DNA of 9,573 bases, taken from assembly GCA_031258625.1 (NCBI GenBank), contig JAIRMO010000182.1:1-9573 (forward strand). Direction: 5' to 3'. The stretch is from Spirochaetaceae bacterium. GTDB taxonomy: Bacteria > Spirochaetota > Spirochaetia > Treponematales > Breznakiellaceae. Below, piece after piece: positions 1 to 6,263 of this stretch. The position numbers and the translations under genes were made by a program. Under the pieces are notes generated by a model, which did no database searches, was not told where the DNA came from, and saw nothing but the letters and a program-made list of their open reading frames with translations. Within the stretch, counting starts at the first letter, position 1. Each line of letters begins with the position of its first letter.

Positions 1-50
1 TTAGATTGAACGCCCCTTTTTTTAAACTTTGAATTACTGTTTAATCATTG

Positions 51-79
51 AACCGGGTTTAAAATATCAAAATCCGGTT
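51..79. repeat. Imperfect inverted repeat upstream of the HTH-EIIA gene
   Basis: Bases 51-60 (AACCGGGTTT) can pair with 70-79 (AAATCCGGTT), giving a 10-bp stem with one G-T pair and a 9-base A/T-rich loop. No T-run follows on either strand, so it does not read as a standard intrinsic terminator. It lies about 55 bp upstream of the putative -35 element and could be an operator or chance symmetry. Around it, 1-132 is A/T-rich and holds no credible reading frame; CGCCCC followed by seven T at 11-23 may be the right arm of a terminator whose left arm lies outside the window. Confidence 0.3.
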
Positions 80-132
80 GTACTCAAAAGCGCCCATTGG
101 TTTAGGATTATTACTCTGTTTTATGTAATGAC

Positions 133-159
133 TTGACATATTTTGCGGTATAATACAAT
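133..159 (+). promoter_or_regulatory. Putative sigma70-type promoter for the HTH-EIIA gene
   Basis: A perfect TTGACA lies at 133-138. TATAAT at 149-154 is too close to pair with it, while TACAAT at 154-159 gives a 15-bp spacer, shorter than the preferred 17. The whole stretch is A/T-rich compared with the surrounding genes and ends about 35 bp before the ATG. The gene has a good ribosome-binding site (AAGGAG, 183-188, five bases before ATG). The exact -10 is uncertain. Confidence 0.45.
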
Positions 160-193
160 ACTTTAACCTAGGTTTTCGATAAAAGGAGCGGTA

Positions 194-853
194 ATGATAG
201 ATGATGATATATTGACCATAGAAGAAGTTGCCCGGTATTTACGGGTTTCCGAGCGAACCGTCTATGATTGGGCACAAAAAGGGGAAATTCCCTCGGGGAA
301 AATAGGGACGGTATGGCGGTTTAAAAAAACGGAAATCGAAAAATGGGTAAACGATCGTTTGTCGGCCAATAAGTTGAATCCCTACTTTAATTCTATCCAT
401 GTCGCCACGGTGATTTCTCCGGATCGGATCCTTTTCCTTAATTATTCCACCAAACAGGATGCCCTTTTGGCCCTGGCGGACAATCTTTCCAAGGCCCCTC
501 AGGTAAAAAACCGGCAGGAACTAGCCCAGGAGATTTTAAAGCGGGAAGAATTGATGAGTACCGCCATGGGCAGGGGTATTGCCATACCCCATGTTCGGTT
601 GTCTTCGGTTACGGATCTCGTGGTTTCCGTGGGGATCAGCCAGACCGATATTAGCGACTTTCAGGCCCTGGATGACGAACCGGTCCGGCTGATCTTTATG
701 ATCGCCGCGGCGTATAATCAGCATGCCTATTATCTCCAGACCCTCTCTTTTTTCAGCGCCCGCCTTAAAAACCAGGAACTCAGAAACGCCCTGTTGGCGG
801 CAAAAACCCCCGAAGAGGCCCATGCTCTTTTAATCGGGGAATACCGGACCTAA
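194..853 (+). CDS. HTH (excisionase-type) DNA-binding domain fused to PTS EIIA (PtsN-like) domain
   Basis: This is a likely phosphorylation-responsive regulator in the cytoplasm. Residues 5-57 form a MerR/excisionase-type helix-turn-helix: TIEEVARYLRVSERTVYDW, then the wing with IGTVWRFKKTEIEKW. Residues about 75-215 match a PTS EIIA domain of the fructose/nitrogen (PtsN) class. GRGIAIPHVRL carries the expected phospho-acceptor His133, and a second conserved His is at 177 (YNQHAYYLQTL). No EIIB or EIIC membrane domain is attached, so it is unlikely to transport sugar itself. By family knowledge, HPr-type phosphoryl transfer to His133 could control DNA binding or partner contacts; that is inference. 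The start is supported by AAGGAG five bases upstream. It converges on the next gene with only 20 bp between the stop codons and no evident terminator. Domain calls are firm; the regulatory target is unknown. Confidence 0.85.
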   Translation: MIDDDILTIEEVARYLRVSERTVYDWAQKGEIPSGKIGTVWRFKKTEIEKWVNDRLSANKLNPYFNSIHVATVISPDRILFLNYSTKQDALLALADNLSKAPQVKNRQELAQEILKREELMSTAMGRGIAIPHVRLSSVTDLVVSVGISQTDISDFQALDDEPVRLIFMIAAAYNQHAYYLQTLSFFSARLKNQELRNALLAAKTPEEAHALLIGEYRT

Positions 854-873
854 GCGGATCCGTACAGATACTC

Positions 874-2136
874 CTATTCAAACCGGATACCCATCCACCG
901 GGAGATTTCGCTCACGTCCGCCCTGATACGGCCCAGGGGAACCGGGGCGGTAGTTTCCGCTACCAGCCAACGGGTATCCCCCAGAGGAAAACGGGCGCCG
1001 GCGCCGGGCAGATCCGCCAGTCCCATGGCGTGCTTATATTCGGCGGAAACCATGATGGCCCCGGGTATATGGGCCTGTTCTAGGATGAGGGCCCACAGCA
1101 GAGCCCGGCTGTCGCAGTCTCCCCGGCCTTCAAAGGCGGCGCTTACCAGGTTCACAAAATCGCTGCCCAGGAGATCCCGTTCATAGGTAAAGGATTGTAC
1201 CCATTTCAGGGCCTTTTCCGCGAGGGCCCTGTCTGCGGATGCCGTGTCCGTGGAAGCCGTTGTTCCCGTATCGGCCGGCTCTTTCCATGCCGGTACGTTC
1301 CAGTACCGTTCCAGGGCAAAGGCGGCGCCGGCCAGCCGTTCAAAGGAGTCCCGGTATATGGCCCGGTAGAAACGGGCCCAGGCTTCTTTCCCCAGGGGGG
1401 TGTTCCCATAAGACTTGAGGACGACGAATTCCCGGTCCACCAGGGCCTGGGCGCCCTGGGCGTCAAACTCCCGAAGGGGAACCGGGAGATCGAGCCCCGC
1501 CGGTTTACCGGTAATCCGGCCACCCCGGGGGTAGGTAAATTCCGTAATAGGCCCCGGGGCATACCTATCCGCATCGGAGGGGGCAATGGAATCCAGGGCG
1601 GATAAATGGAGGTTCTGCAGTTCCCCTTTCCCGGCGGGACCATAGGCCAATGCCACTAACCAGGGGGGAGGAGAGGGGCCGGGGTTTTCCCCGCCCTTTT
1701 CCAGCTCAACACAGAGCCCCCAGCCTTCAAAAGAAAACCCTTCAGAAGCCCCTTCCCCGTTCCCCCGGTTATCCCCGGTCTCAAAGGCCAGTTCCAGGAG
1801 GGCGGCTTTTTTGTTTCGATATTCAAAAAAAGCGATTTCCCCCCGGTTTCCCAGCCGTTTTTGAACATCCGCGGTCAGGACCTCCAGGGACGGATAGGCG
1901 GTTCCGGCATAAACCGCCGCGTCAAAGCCCCCCCGGCCCTCGAAAGAAAAGGAAAACCGGTCCGTTCCGTTTCCGTCCCGGTAGGTATACCCCTCGGGAA
2001 GGTCCATACGGAACCCCCAGGTCGGGGAATAGAGGGGTTCGGATATCATAAATGCCGGGTTTATCCCCGCAAAAAAGAAGAGGATCACCAAGATGTCCCG
2101 AAAAGGGGATAAGACAGGATCAATTGATTTTTTCAT
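874..2136 (-). CDS. Exported protein with transglutaminase-like cysteine-protease-fold domain
   Basis: The 420-residue product starts with MKKS and a hydrophobic segment at about 14-30 (ILVILFFFAGINPAF), which reads as a signal peptide or N-terminal anchor, so the rest is probably periplasmic or surface-exposed. Residues 305-400 resemble a transglutaminase-like core: GRGDCDSRALLWALIL with Cys341, YKHAMGLADLPG with His369, and LGDTRWLVAETT with Asp387 as a plausible triad. Such bacterial domains are usually thiol peptidases or amidases, but no substrate can be named. Residues 35-200 form a domain I do not recognise. A Thr/Ala/Asp-rich stretch at 288-302 looks like a linker. No Shine-Dalgarno sequence precedes the ATG; TATTAT lies six bases upstream of it. 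The gene is divergent from the pseudouridine synthase and convergent with the EIIA gene, so it is probably monocistronic. Confidence 0.75.
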   Translation of the reverse strand: MKKSIDPVLSPFRDILVILFFFAGINPAFMISEPLYSPTWGFRMDLPEGYTYRDGNGTDRFSFSFEGRGGFDAAVYAGTAYPSLEVLTADVQKRLGNRGEIAFFEYRNKKAALLELAFETGDNRGNGEGASEGFSFEGWGLCVELEKGGENPGPSPPPWLVALAYGPAGKGELQNLHLSALDSIAPSDADRYAPGPITEFTYPRGGRITGKPAGLDLPVPLREFDAQGAQALVDREFVVLKSYGNTPLGKEAWARFYRAIYRDSFERLAGAAFALERYWNVPAWKEPADTGTTASTDTASADRALAEKALKWVQSFTYERDLLGSDFVNLVSAAFEGRGDCDSRALLWALILEQAHIPGAIMVSAEYKHAMGLADLPGAGARFPLGDTRWLVAETTAPVPLGRIRADVSEISRWMGIRFE

Positions 2137-2202
2137 GGTAGTATAATAATCGGTAGATCCCCTTGGACTATCTCAACTAAAAAGGAAAACCCAGGAGTTT
2201 TT
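2137..2202. promoter_or_regulatory. Divergent intergenic region with -10-like sequences on both strands
   Basis: This 66-bp gap must serve both the - strand transglutaminase-like gene and the + strand pseudouridine synthase. TATAAT at 2142-2147 (+) is a candidate -10 for the synthase, although no good -35 lies 16-18 bp before it. On the - strand TATTAT (2143-2148) sits six bases before the transglutaminase ATG, and TTGAGA lies further upstream with a spacer longer than ideal. AGGAG at 2193-2197 is the synthase ribosome-binding site. Confidence 0.35.
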
Positions 2203-2850
2203 TTGAAAAACATTTCCCTGTTGTTTGAAAACGACGAATGTATCATCCTCAATAAACCCGCGGGGCTCCCGGTACAGGGAGGGGAGAAGGTCGGGGCTTC
2301 TCTGGACCGGATCCTGGCCGCGGAGCGATCCCCCCGGCCCCTTCTGGTACACCGCCTTGACAAGGATACCTCCGGACTCATCCTGGTGGCGAAAAACCGG
2401 GAGGCCGCCGCCCGGTTTTCCGCCCTCTTTGCCCCGGGGAAGTCCCCCCGGCTTATCCTCAAGCTGTACCTCGCGGTGTGCGCCGGGCGGCCGGATCCCC
2501 CGGAGGGGATCATCCGGGAGGAGCTTCCCGGCAAGCGGGGGTTCCAAAAGGCGGAGACCTCCTATCGGTTACGGGAGGAAAACGGGCGGTTTTCCCTCCT
2601 GGAACTGGAACTGGGTACCGGCCGTACCCATCAGATCCGCCGCCACCTGTCCCGCCTGGGGAATCCCATCCTGGGGGATGATAAATACGGAAATTTCGCC
2701 CTGAATAAGGAACTCAGAAAAACCCTGGGGCTCAAACGGCTCCTCCTCCATTCCGCCCGGCTCGTTATCCCTCCGTCCCTTTTGGGGTATCCCCTGGATG
2801 TCAGCGCCCCGCCGCCTGACTATTTTCAGCTTTTGGGCGGAGGGGCATAG
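2203..2850 (+). CDS. RluA-family RNA pseudouridine synthase
   Basis: It isomerises uridine to pseudouridine in rRNA or tRNA. The RluA signature HRLDKDTSGLILVAKN is at residues 50-65, and its Asp53 is the expected catalytic residue. The downstream motif LGTGRTHQIRRHL (138-149) and ILGDDKYG (156-163) are also typical, and the N-terminal IILNKPAGLPVQ (15-26) matches the family's first strand region. At 215 residues it is the short form with no N-terminal S4 domain, so the target site (RluA, RluC/D, TruC or RluE-like position) cannot be assigned. The start is TTG: AGGAG (2193-2197) stands five bases before it and the family's N-terminal motif follows at normal distance, with no closer in-frame ATG. 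It is transcribed alone, away from its neighbour, and ends before a repeat-rich gap. Confidence 0.9.
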   Translation: MKNISLLFENDECIILNKPAGLPVQGGEKVGASLDRILAAERSPRPLLVHRLDKDTSGLILVAKNREAAARFSALFAPGKSPRLILKLYLAVCAGRPDPPEGIIREELPGKRGFQKAETSYRLREENGRFSLLELELGTGRTHQIRRHLSRLGNPILGDDKYGNFALNKELRKTLGLKRLLLHSARLVIPPSLLGYPLDVSAPPPDYFQLLGGGA

Positions 2851-2983
2851 CCCCTTCCCGTTCGATTTTCCAGCGACCGGTCATGTGGACGCGCTTGCCC
2901 CGGTCTTCTTCCCCGAATTCCAGGGTGAGGGGGAGCGGGAATATGAAGGGAAAAACGGTTTGGATCGCTGTTTCCCCATACCG
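2801..2983 (-). pseudogene. Possible 3' remnant of a protein gene, cut off by the repeat
   Basis: Read on the - strand, an open frame enters from the repeat region and ends at a stop at 2801, overlapping the 3' end of the pseudouridine synthase. Its middle part reads LPLTLEFGEEDRGKRVHM followed by TGRWKIEREGA, which has the composition of real protein (charged turns, alternating hydrophobics) rather than of a shadow frame. It has no start codon of its own: the only upstream ATG (3026-3028) lies inside the palindromic repeat. I cannot name the parent family. It may be the C-terminal stub of a gene interrupted at the GGGTCTGACCC copy at 2984. The evidence is composition only. Confidence 0.25.
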
Positions 2984-2994
2984 GGGTCTGACCC
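2984..2994. repeat. Isolated GGGTCTGACCC palindrome
   Basis: This 11-base sequence, a 5-bp palindrome around a central T, is the first of four copies in 300 bp. The others are 3015-3025, 3187-3197 (with central A) and 3261-3271. It lies 18 bases outside the larger inverted-repeat element and may be a partial second copy of its end. Confidence 0.6.
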
Positions 2995-3011
2995 TCCTGT
3001 CCGAATACCTA

Positions 3012-3274
3012 ATGGGGTCTGACCCCATAGGCGTTTACTTAAACGCAAGACTGGAAGAATTTATCCGTGGATTAACGCTGAATTTGGCCTCTTTAATCCG
3101 TGAAAATCAGGGTAACCGGCGGACTTTTTCCGCGACGTATACGCATAGCGGGTCCGCCCCCCACTCCTTGCATAAATATACGTAAAGGGTCAGACCCTAA
3201 ACGTATATTTATGCAAAACCCACCCCCAGAGGGGGTTCGTTCCCTAAGTAAACGCCTATGGGGTCTGACCCCAT
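3012..3274. mobile_element. 263-bp non-autonomous repeat element with 30-bp inverted ends (REP/MITE-like)
   Basis: Bases 3012-3041 and 3245-3274 are reverse complements over 30 bp except at the central T of GGGGTCTGACCCC. Each end is itself a palindrome (ATGGGGTCTGACCCCAT) followed by AGGCGTTTACTTA or its complement. The 203-bp interior codes for nothing credible and holds more symmetry: GCGTTTACTTAAACGC (3031-3046), GGCGGAC/GTCCGCC (3118-3124/3152-3158), a 47-bp palindrome (3169-3215) and CCCCC-AGA-GGGGG (3223-3235). No transposase is present and no target duplication is seen next to the ends. From memory, GGGTC(T/A)GACCC cores accompany Y1/RAYT-type transposases in diverse bacteria; mobilisation by one in trans is inference. 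Confidence 0.65.
3169..3215. repeat. Perfect 47-bp palindrome inside the repeat element
   Basis: TGCATAAATATACGT (3169-3183) is matched exactly by ACGTATATTTATGCA (3201-3215). Between them AA-AGGGTC-A-GACCCT-AA is also symmetrical around base 3192, so every base except the centre pairs. It is A/T-rich at the outside and carries the same GGGTC-N-GACCC core as the element ends, but with central A instead of T. It could extrude as a cruciform or form a single hairpin in RNA. No T-run follows on either strand, so a terminator role is not supported. Confidence 0.85.
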
Positions 3275-3302
3275 GCGGGCGGAAACAAAGTGTCCGCGCA
3301 AA

Positions 3303-3326
3303 CGGGAATTACCGGTGAAATTCCCG
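3303..3326 (-). terminator. Weak hairpin terminator after aspS
   Basis: Just past the aspS stop on the - strand, CGGGAATT pairs with AATTCCCG (3319-3326 with 3303-3310) around an 8-base loop, an 8-bp stem. It is followed by only three T before GC-rich sequence, so intrinsic termination would be weak. Its position, three bases from the stop codon and at the end of the operon, is the main support. Confidence 0.45.
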
Positions 3327-3328
3327 CA

Positions 3329-4693
3329 TTAGGGCGTAATCCGTTTGCGGTCCCGGGGGAAGAGGCTTGCCTCTTTAACGTTGGCGAGCCCCAGGATCTT
3401 CTGGGTGAGCCGTTCACAGCCGATGGCAAAGCCCCCGTGGGGGGGACAGCCGTATTTAAAGACCCGGTACCCCTCAATGTCCGCTTCTTTAAGGCCGAAT
3501 TTGGGAAGCACCTCCAGGAGGGCGTGGTAGTCGTGCTGCCGCCGGCCCCCGGTGGTGATTTCCAGCCCCCGGAACAGGGCGTCGAAACTCATGGTGGAGG
3601 TAACCCCCTCTCCGGCCTCTTCGGAAGGGCCCCCCCGGGGATAGGCATAAAAAGGCCGGTACCGCCGGGGGAATTCGTTTACAAAGACGAGGGCTATCCC
3701 CTGTTCCCGGTGGGCCCACTCGCAGAGGAGCCGTTCCGCCTCGGGGTTGATGTCGAAGATCCGCCCGCCGCCCCGGCTTTTTGCGGCTTCCCCGTTGGCC
3801 AGCTTCAGGGCCTCGTCGTAGGGTATGAGGGGGGCCCTTTGAACCGCGGCGGCATCGGGGACCGTGGCGTTCCACTGCTCCAGTTCCGGGGCGTTTTTCC
3901 GGGCAACCTCGGCAAAGATATGGGAGAGGAGCCCCCGCTCCAGTTCGATCAGGTCCTTTTCGGATTCGATAAACCCCATCTCCACGTCCAGGGAAACATA
4001 CTCATTGAGATGCCGGGGGGTGTCGTGTTTTTCCGCCCGGTAAGCCGGGGCAACCTCAAAGACCCGTTCCAGCCCCGAAGCCACCATGATCTGTTTGTAG
4101 ATCTGGGGGGACTGGGCCAGGCAGACCTTTTTGTCAAAGTATTCCACCTCAAAAAGCTCCGCCCCCCCTTCGGTGCCCCCCCCCACGAGCTTGCTGGTCT
4201 TGATCTCCGTAAAGTCCTGGTCCCGGAGGTACGCGGAAAAGGCCTCGATGATCGTGGCCTGGACCTTGAAGATCCCCCGTATTTTGGGGTTCCGCAGGGA
4301 CAGGGCCCGGTGGTCCAGGATCGCCTCCAACCCGACCTTGGTTATGTCCCCGTTCACCTGGAAGGGGAGATCCCCCTCGGCCTTACTGATAATTTCCAGG
4401 GACCGGACCCGGAGTTCCACCCCTCCGACGGCCTTTTCGTTCCTGGCGGGGATCCCCCGGGCGGTGATCACCGATTCCGGAGTAAGGGCCAGGGCTGCCG
4501 CCCCCGCTTCCTCCCCCGCCAGCCCCGCCGGGGCGTCTTCCCCGGACAGCACCAACTGGAGCAGCCCCGACCGGTCCCGGAGGATCACGAAGGTGATCCC
4601 CCCCAGTTCCCGGATCCGGTGGACCCAGCCGGAGACTTCCACCTCCCCGGCGCCTTCAATTGCCTTGGCGATATCCTTGGCGAGTACCCGCAT
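3329..4693 (-). CDS. aspS: Aspartyl-tRNA synthetase, archaeal-type, probably non-discriminating
   Basis: It charges tRNA with aspartate in the cytoplasm. At 454 residues it lacks the large GAD insertion of the ~590-residue bacterial AspRS and matches the archaeal/eukaryal form. An OB-fold anticodon-binding domain covers about 1-105, with GWVHRIRELGG (22-32) and FVILRDRSGLLQ. The class II core follows: GGTEGGAELFEVEYF near 172-186, motif 2 FEVAPAYRAEKHDTPRHLNE (212-231), and motif 3 with GGFAIGCERL (420-429) and LFPRDRKR (444-451). His25 stands where discriminating enzymes of this type carry Trp, and EKAVGG (86-91) lacks the Lys linked to discrimination; both fit charging of tRNA(Asp) and tRNA(Asn). 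The ATG has GGAGG four bases upstream. It is the last gene of the gat operon, 23 bp after gatB, which supports a joint role in Asn-tRNA(Asn) synthesis. Specificity is inferred. Confidence 0.93.
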   Translation of the reverse strand: MRVLAKDIAKAIEGAGEVEVSGWVHRIRELGGITFVILRDRSGLLQLVLSGEDAPAGLAGEEAGAAALALTPESVITARGIPARNEKAVGGVELRVRSLEIISKAEGDLPFQVNGDITKVGLEAILDHRALSLRNPKIRGIFKVQATIIEAFSAYLRDQDFTEIKTSKLVGGGTEGGAELFEVEYFDKKVCLAQSPQIYKQIMVASGLERVFEVAPAYRAEKHDTPRHLNEYVSLDVEMGFIESEKDLIELERGLLSHIFAEVARKNAPELEQWNATVPDAAAVQRAPLIPYDEALKLANGEAAKSRGGGRIFDINPEAERLLCEWAHREQGIALVFVNEFPRRYRPFYAYPRGGPSEEAGEGVTSTMSFDALFRGLEITTGGRRQHDYHALLEVLPKFGLKEADIEGYRVFKYGCPPHGGFAIGCERLTQKILGLANVKEASLFPRDRKRITP

Positions 4694-4716
4694 AATTCCT
4701 CCATTACAACGAACTG

Positions 4717-6198
4717 CTAGGCCGTTTTTGCGATCAGGGCTTCCACCTGGGACCGGACGATTCCGGGATCCGCCCGGCCGCCGGTAGCCGCCAGGACCTT
4801 ACCCACCAGGTAGGCGGTAAGGGTATTGGCCCGTTTGGTGTTTCCTTCGGTATGGGCGGAACGGACCTCCCCAAAAACCGCCGCTTCTTCGGTATAGACC
4901 GAATGTACCGTTTGGGCGATCTTTTCAGGATCCGCTATCCGGGCCCAGCCCCGCTCCCGGATAATGATTTCCGGGTCCTCGTCCTCCGCCAGGACCACCT
5001 CCGCCGCTTCCCGGGCGTTTTTCAGGGACACTTCCCCCCGGGCCACCAGGACCACCAGGGCCGCTAGGCGTTGAGGCCCCAGGGCAAAGGAAAGGATGTC
5101 CTTGGGGGGGATCCCCTCCCGGCCCAGGATGTGTTTGATGTCCGTGAGGATCCAGTTGGCGATCCGCCCCGCCGCGTCCCGGCTTTCCATACCCCGGCGG
5201 ACCGCCTCGGCCAGGGCGGCCTCAAAATAGTCGGCCCCGGCCTTTTCCTCGCAGATGAGGTCCGCCTGCTCCGCGGAAAGGCCGAAATCGGCCTCAAACC
5301 GCCGCGTCCGGGGGACGGGCAGCTCCACCAGGGCCTCCTCCACCGAGGAGAGGAAAGTCCCGTCGGGCTCAAAAACCGGCAAATCCGGCTCGGGGAAGTA
5401 ACGGTAGTCCTGGGCGTTTTCTTTGGTCCGCATGGGCTCGGTCTGGTCCCGGTTTTCGTTCCAGAGCCGGGTCTCCTGGATCACCTCCTTGCCCTGGTCC
5501 AGCCGTTCCCCCTGGCGGCGGATCTCATGGTTGAGGGCCAGCCGGACAAAACGGGAGGAGTTGAGGTTTTTGATCTCCACCTTCCGGCCCAGGCCCTTGC
5601 CGGGGAGATTGATCGACACGTTGGCGTCCGCCCGGAGAGAGCCTTCTTCCATATTGCCGTCGCAGACCCCCAGGTAACGGACCATGCGCCGGAACTGCTG
5701 GATGAAAAACTCCGCCTCTTCCCCGGTTTCCATGTCCGGCTCGGTAACGATCTCCAAAAGGGAAACCCCCGCCCGGTTGTAGTCCAAAAGAGACACCGTA
5801 CCGGTGTGGATCATCTTCCCCGCGTCCTCCTCCAGATGGCATTCCTTGATCCGCACCCGCTTGCGGATACCCCGGCCCTCGATGTCAAGAAAGCCCTCCT
5901 GCCCCAGGGGGGAAGCGAACTGGGATATCTGGTAGTTTTTGGGCATATCCGGGTAAAAGTACTGCTTCCGCTCAAACCAGGTCCGGGGGGGGATCCGGCA
6001 GTTCAGGGCCCGGGCCACCATACAGCCCATCCGCATGGCCTCAATATTGAGGGAGGGGAGTACCCCGGGGTAGCCCATACAGACCGGGCAGACATTGGTA
6101 TTGGGCTCGTCCCCAAAGGCGGAACGGCAGCCGCAGAAGACCTTGGTTTTGGTCAGGAGGTGGATGTGGACTTCAAGTCCGATAAACGACTGGTACAT
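4717..6198 (-). CDS. gatB: Asp/Glu-tRNA(Asn/Gln) amidotransferase subunit B
   Basis: GatB is the tRNA-binding and kinase subunit of GatCAB. It phosphorylates the misacylated Asp or Glu and joins it to ammonia channelled from GatA. Visible family marks are GLEVHIHLLTKTKVFCGC at the N terminus, PNTNVCPVCMGYPGVLP (32-48), FERKQYFYPDMPKNYQISQF (75-94), HLEEDAGKMIH (121-131) and LLEIVTEPDM (147-156). Cys22, Cys24, Cys37 and Cys40 form the expected zinc site. The C-terminal third (about 345-493) is the helical plus YqeY-like tail that contacts the tRNA elbow, ending DPGIVRSQVEALIAKTA. The 493-residue length is normal, slightly long. AGAGG lies six bases before the ATG. It follows gatA by 65 bp and precedes aspS by 23 bp. 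The assignment is secure. Confidence 0.97.
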   Translation of the reverse strand: MYQSFIGLEVHIHLLTKTKVFCGCRSAFGDEPNTNVCPVCMGYPGVLPSLNIEAMRMGCMVARALNCRIPPRTWFERKQYFYPDMPKNYQISQFASPLGQEGFLDIEGRGIRKRVRIKECHLEEDAGKMIHTGTVSLLDYNRAGVSLLEIVTEPDMETGEEAEFFIQQFRRMVRYLGVCDGNMEEGSLRADANVSINLPGKGLGRKVEIKNLNSSRFVRLALNHEIRRQGERLDQGKEVIQETRLWNENRDQTEPMRTKENAQDYRYFPEPDLPVFEPDGTFLSSVEEALVELPVPRTRRFEADFGLSAEQADLICEEKAGADYFEAALAEAVRRGMESRDAAGRIANWILTDIKHILGREGIPPKDILSFALGPQRLAALVVLVARGEVSLKNAREAAEVVLAEDEDPEIIIRERGWARIADPEKIAQTVHSVYTEEAAVFGEVRSAHTEGNTKRANTLTAYLVGKVLAATGGRADPGIVRSQVEALIAKTA

Positions 6199-6213
6199 GG
6201 CTAACCTCTATTC

Positions 6214-6232
6214 GTGCGGTCAATGACCGCAC
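6214..6232. repeat. 19-bp palindrome in the gatA-gatB gap
   Basis: GTGCGGTCAATGACCGCAC is symmetrical around base 6223, giving nine pairs in DNA or an 8-bp RNA stem with a three-base loop. It ends four bases upstream of the gatB AGAGG on the - strand transcript. A smaller hairpin, GAAAC-TTC-GTTTC (6248-6260), follows the gatA stop directly. No T-run follows either, so they may protect or process the mRNA or modulate gatB translation rather than terminate. The role is unproven. Confidence 0.6.
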
Positions 6233-6263
6233 CGTAAAATCGAACAGGAAACTTCGTTTCATG

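Noticed and set aside
2883..3185. Open + strand frame of 100 codons across the repeat element
   Set aside because: It runs through the palindromes and reads DPPVRIP- or GSDPI-like translations of the repeats; no motif or start signal supports it.
3169..3215. 47-bp palindrome as an intrinsic terminator for the pseudouridine synthase
   Set aside because: It lies over 300 bp past the stop, has A/T-rich outer arms, and no T-run follows on the + strand.
2984..3274. CRISPR array from repeated GGGTCTGACCC units
   Set aside because: There are only four very short units with irregular spacing and mixed orientation, with no uniform repeat or spacer length and no cas gene.
3290..4720. Long + strand open frame (476 codons) antisense to aspS
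   Set aside because: It mirrors aspS in a GC-rich region where antisense frames lack stops. Its protein is Gly/Pro/Phe-rich with no motif, and the class II synthetase motifs are clear on the other strand.
5071..6204. Long + strand open frame antisense to gatB
   Set aside because: Shadow of a secure gatB; no ribosome-binding site or recognisable domain.
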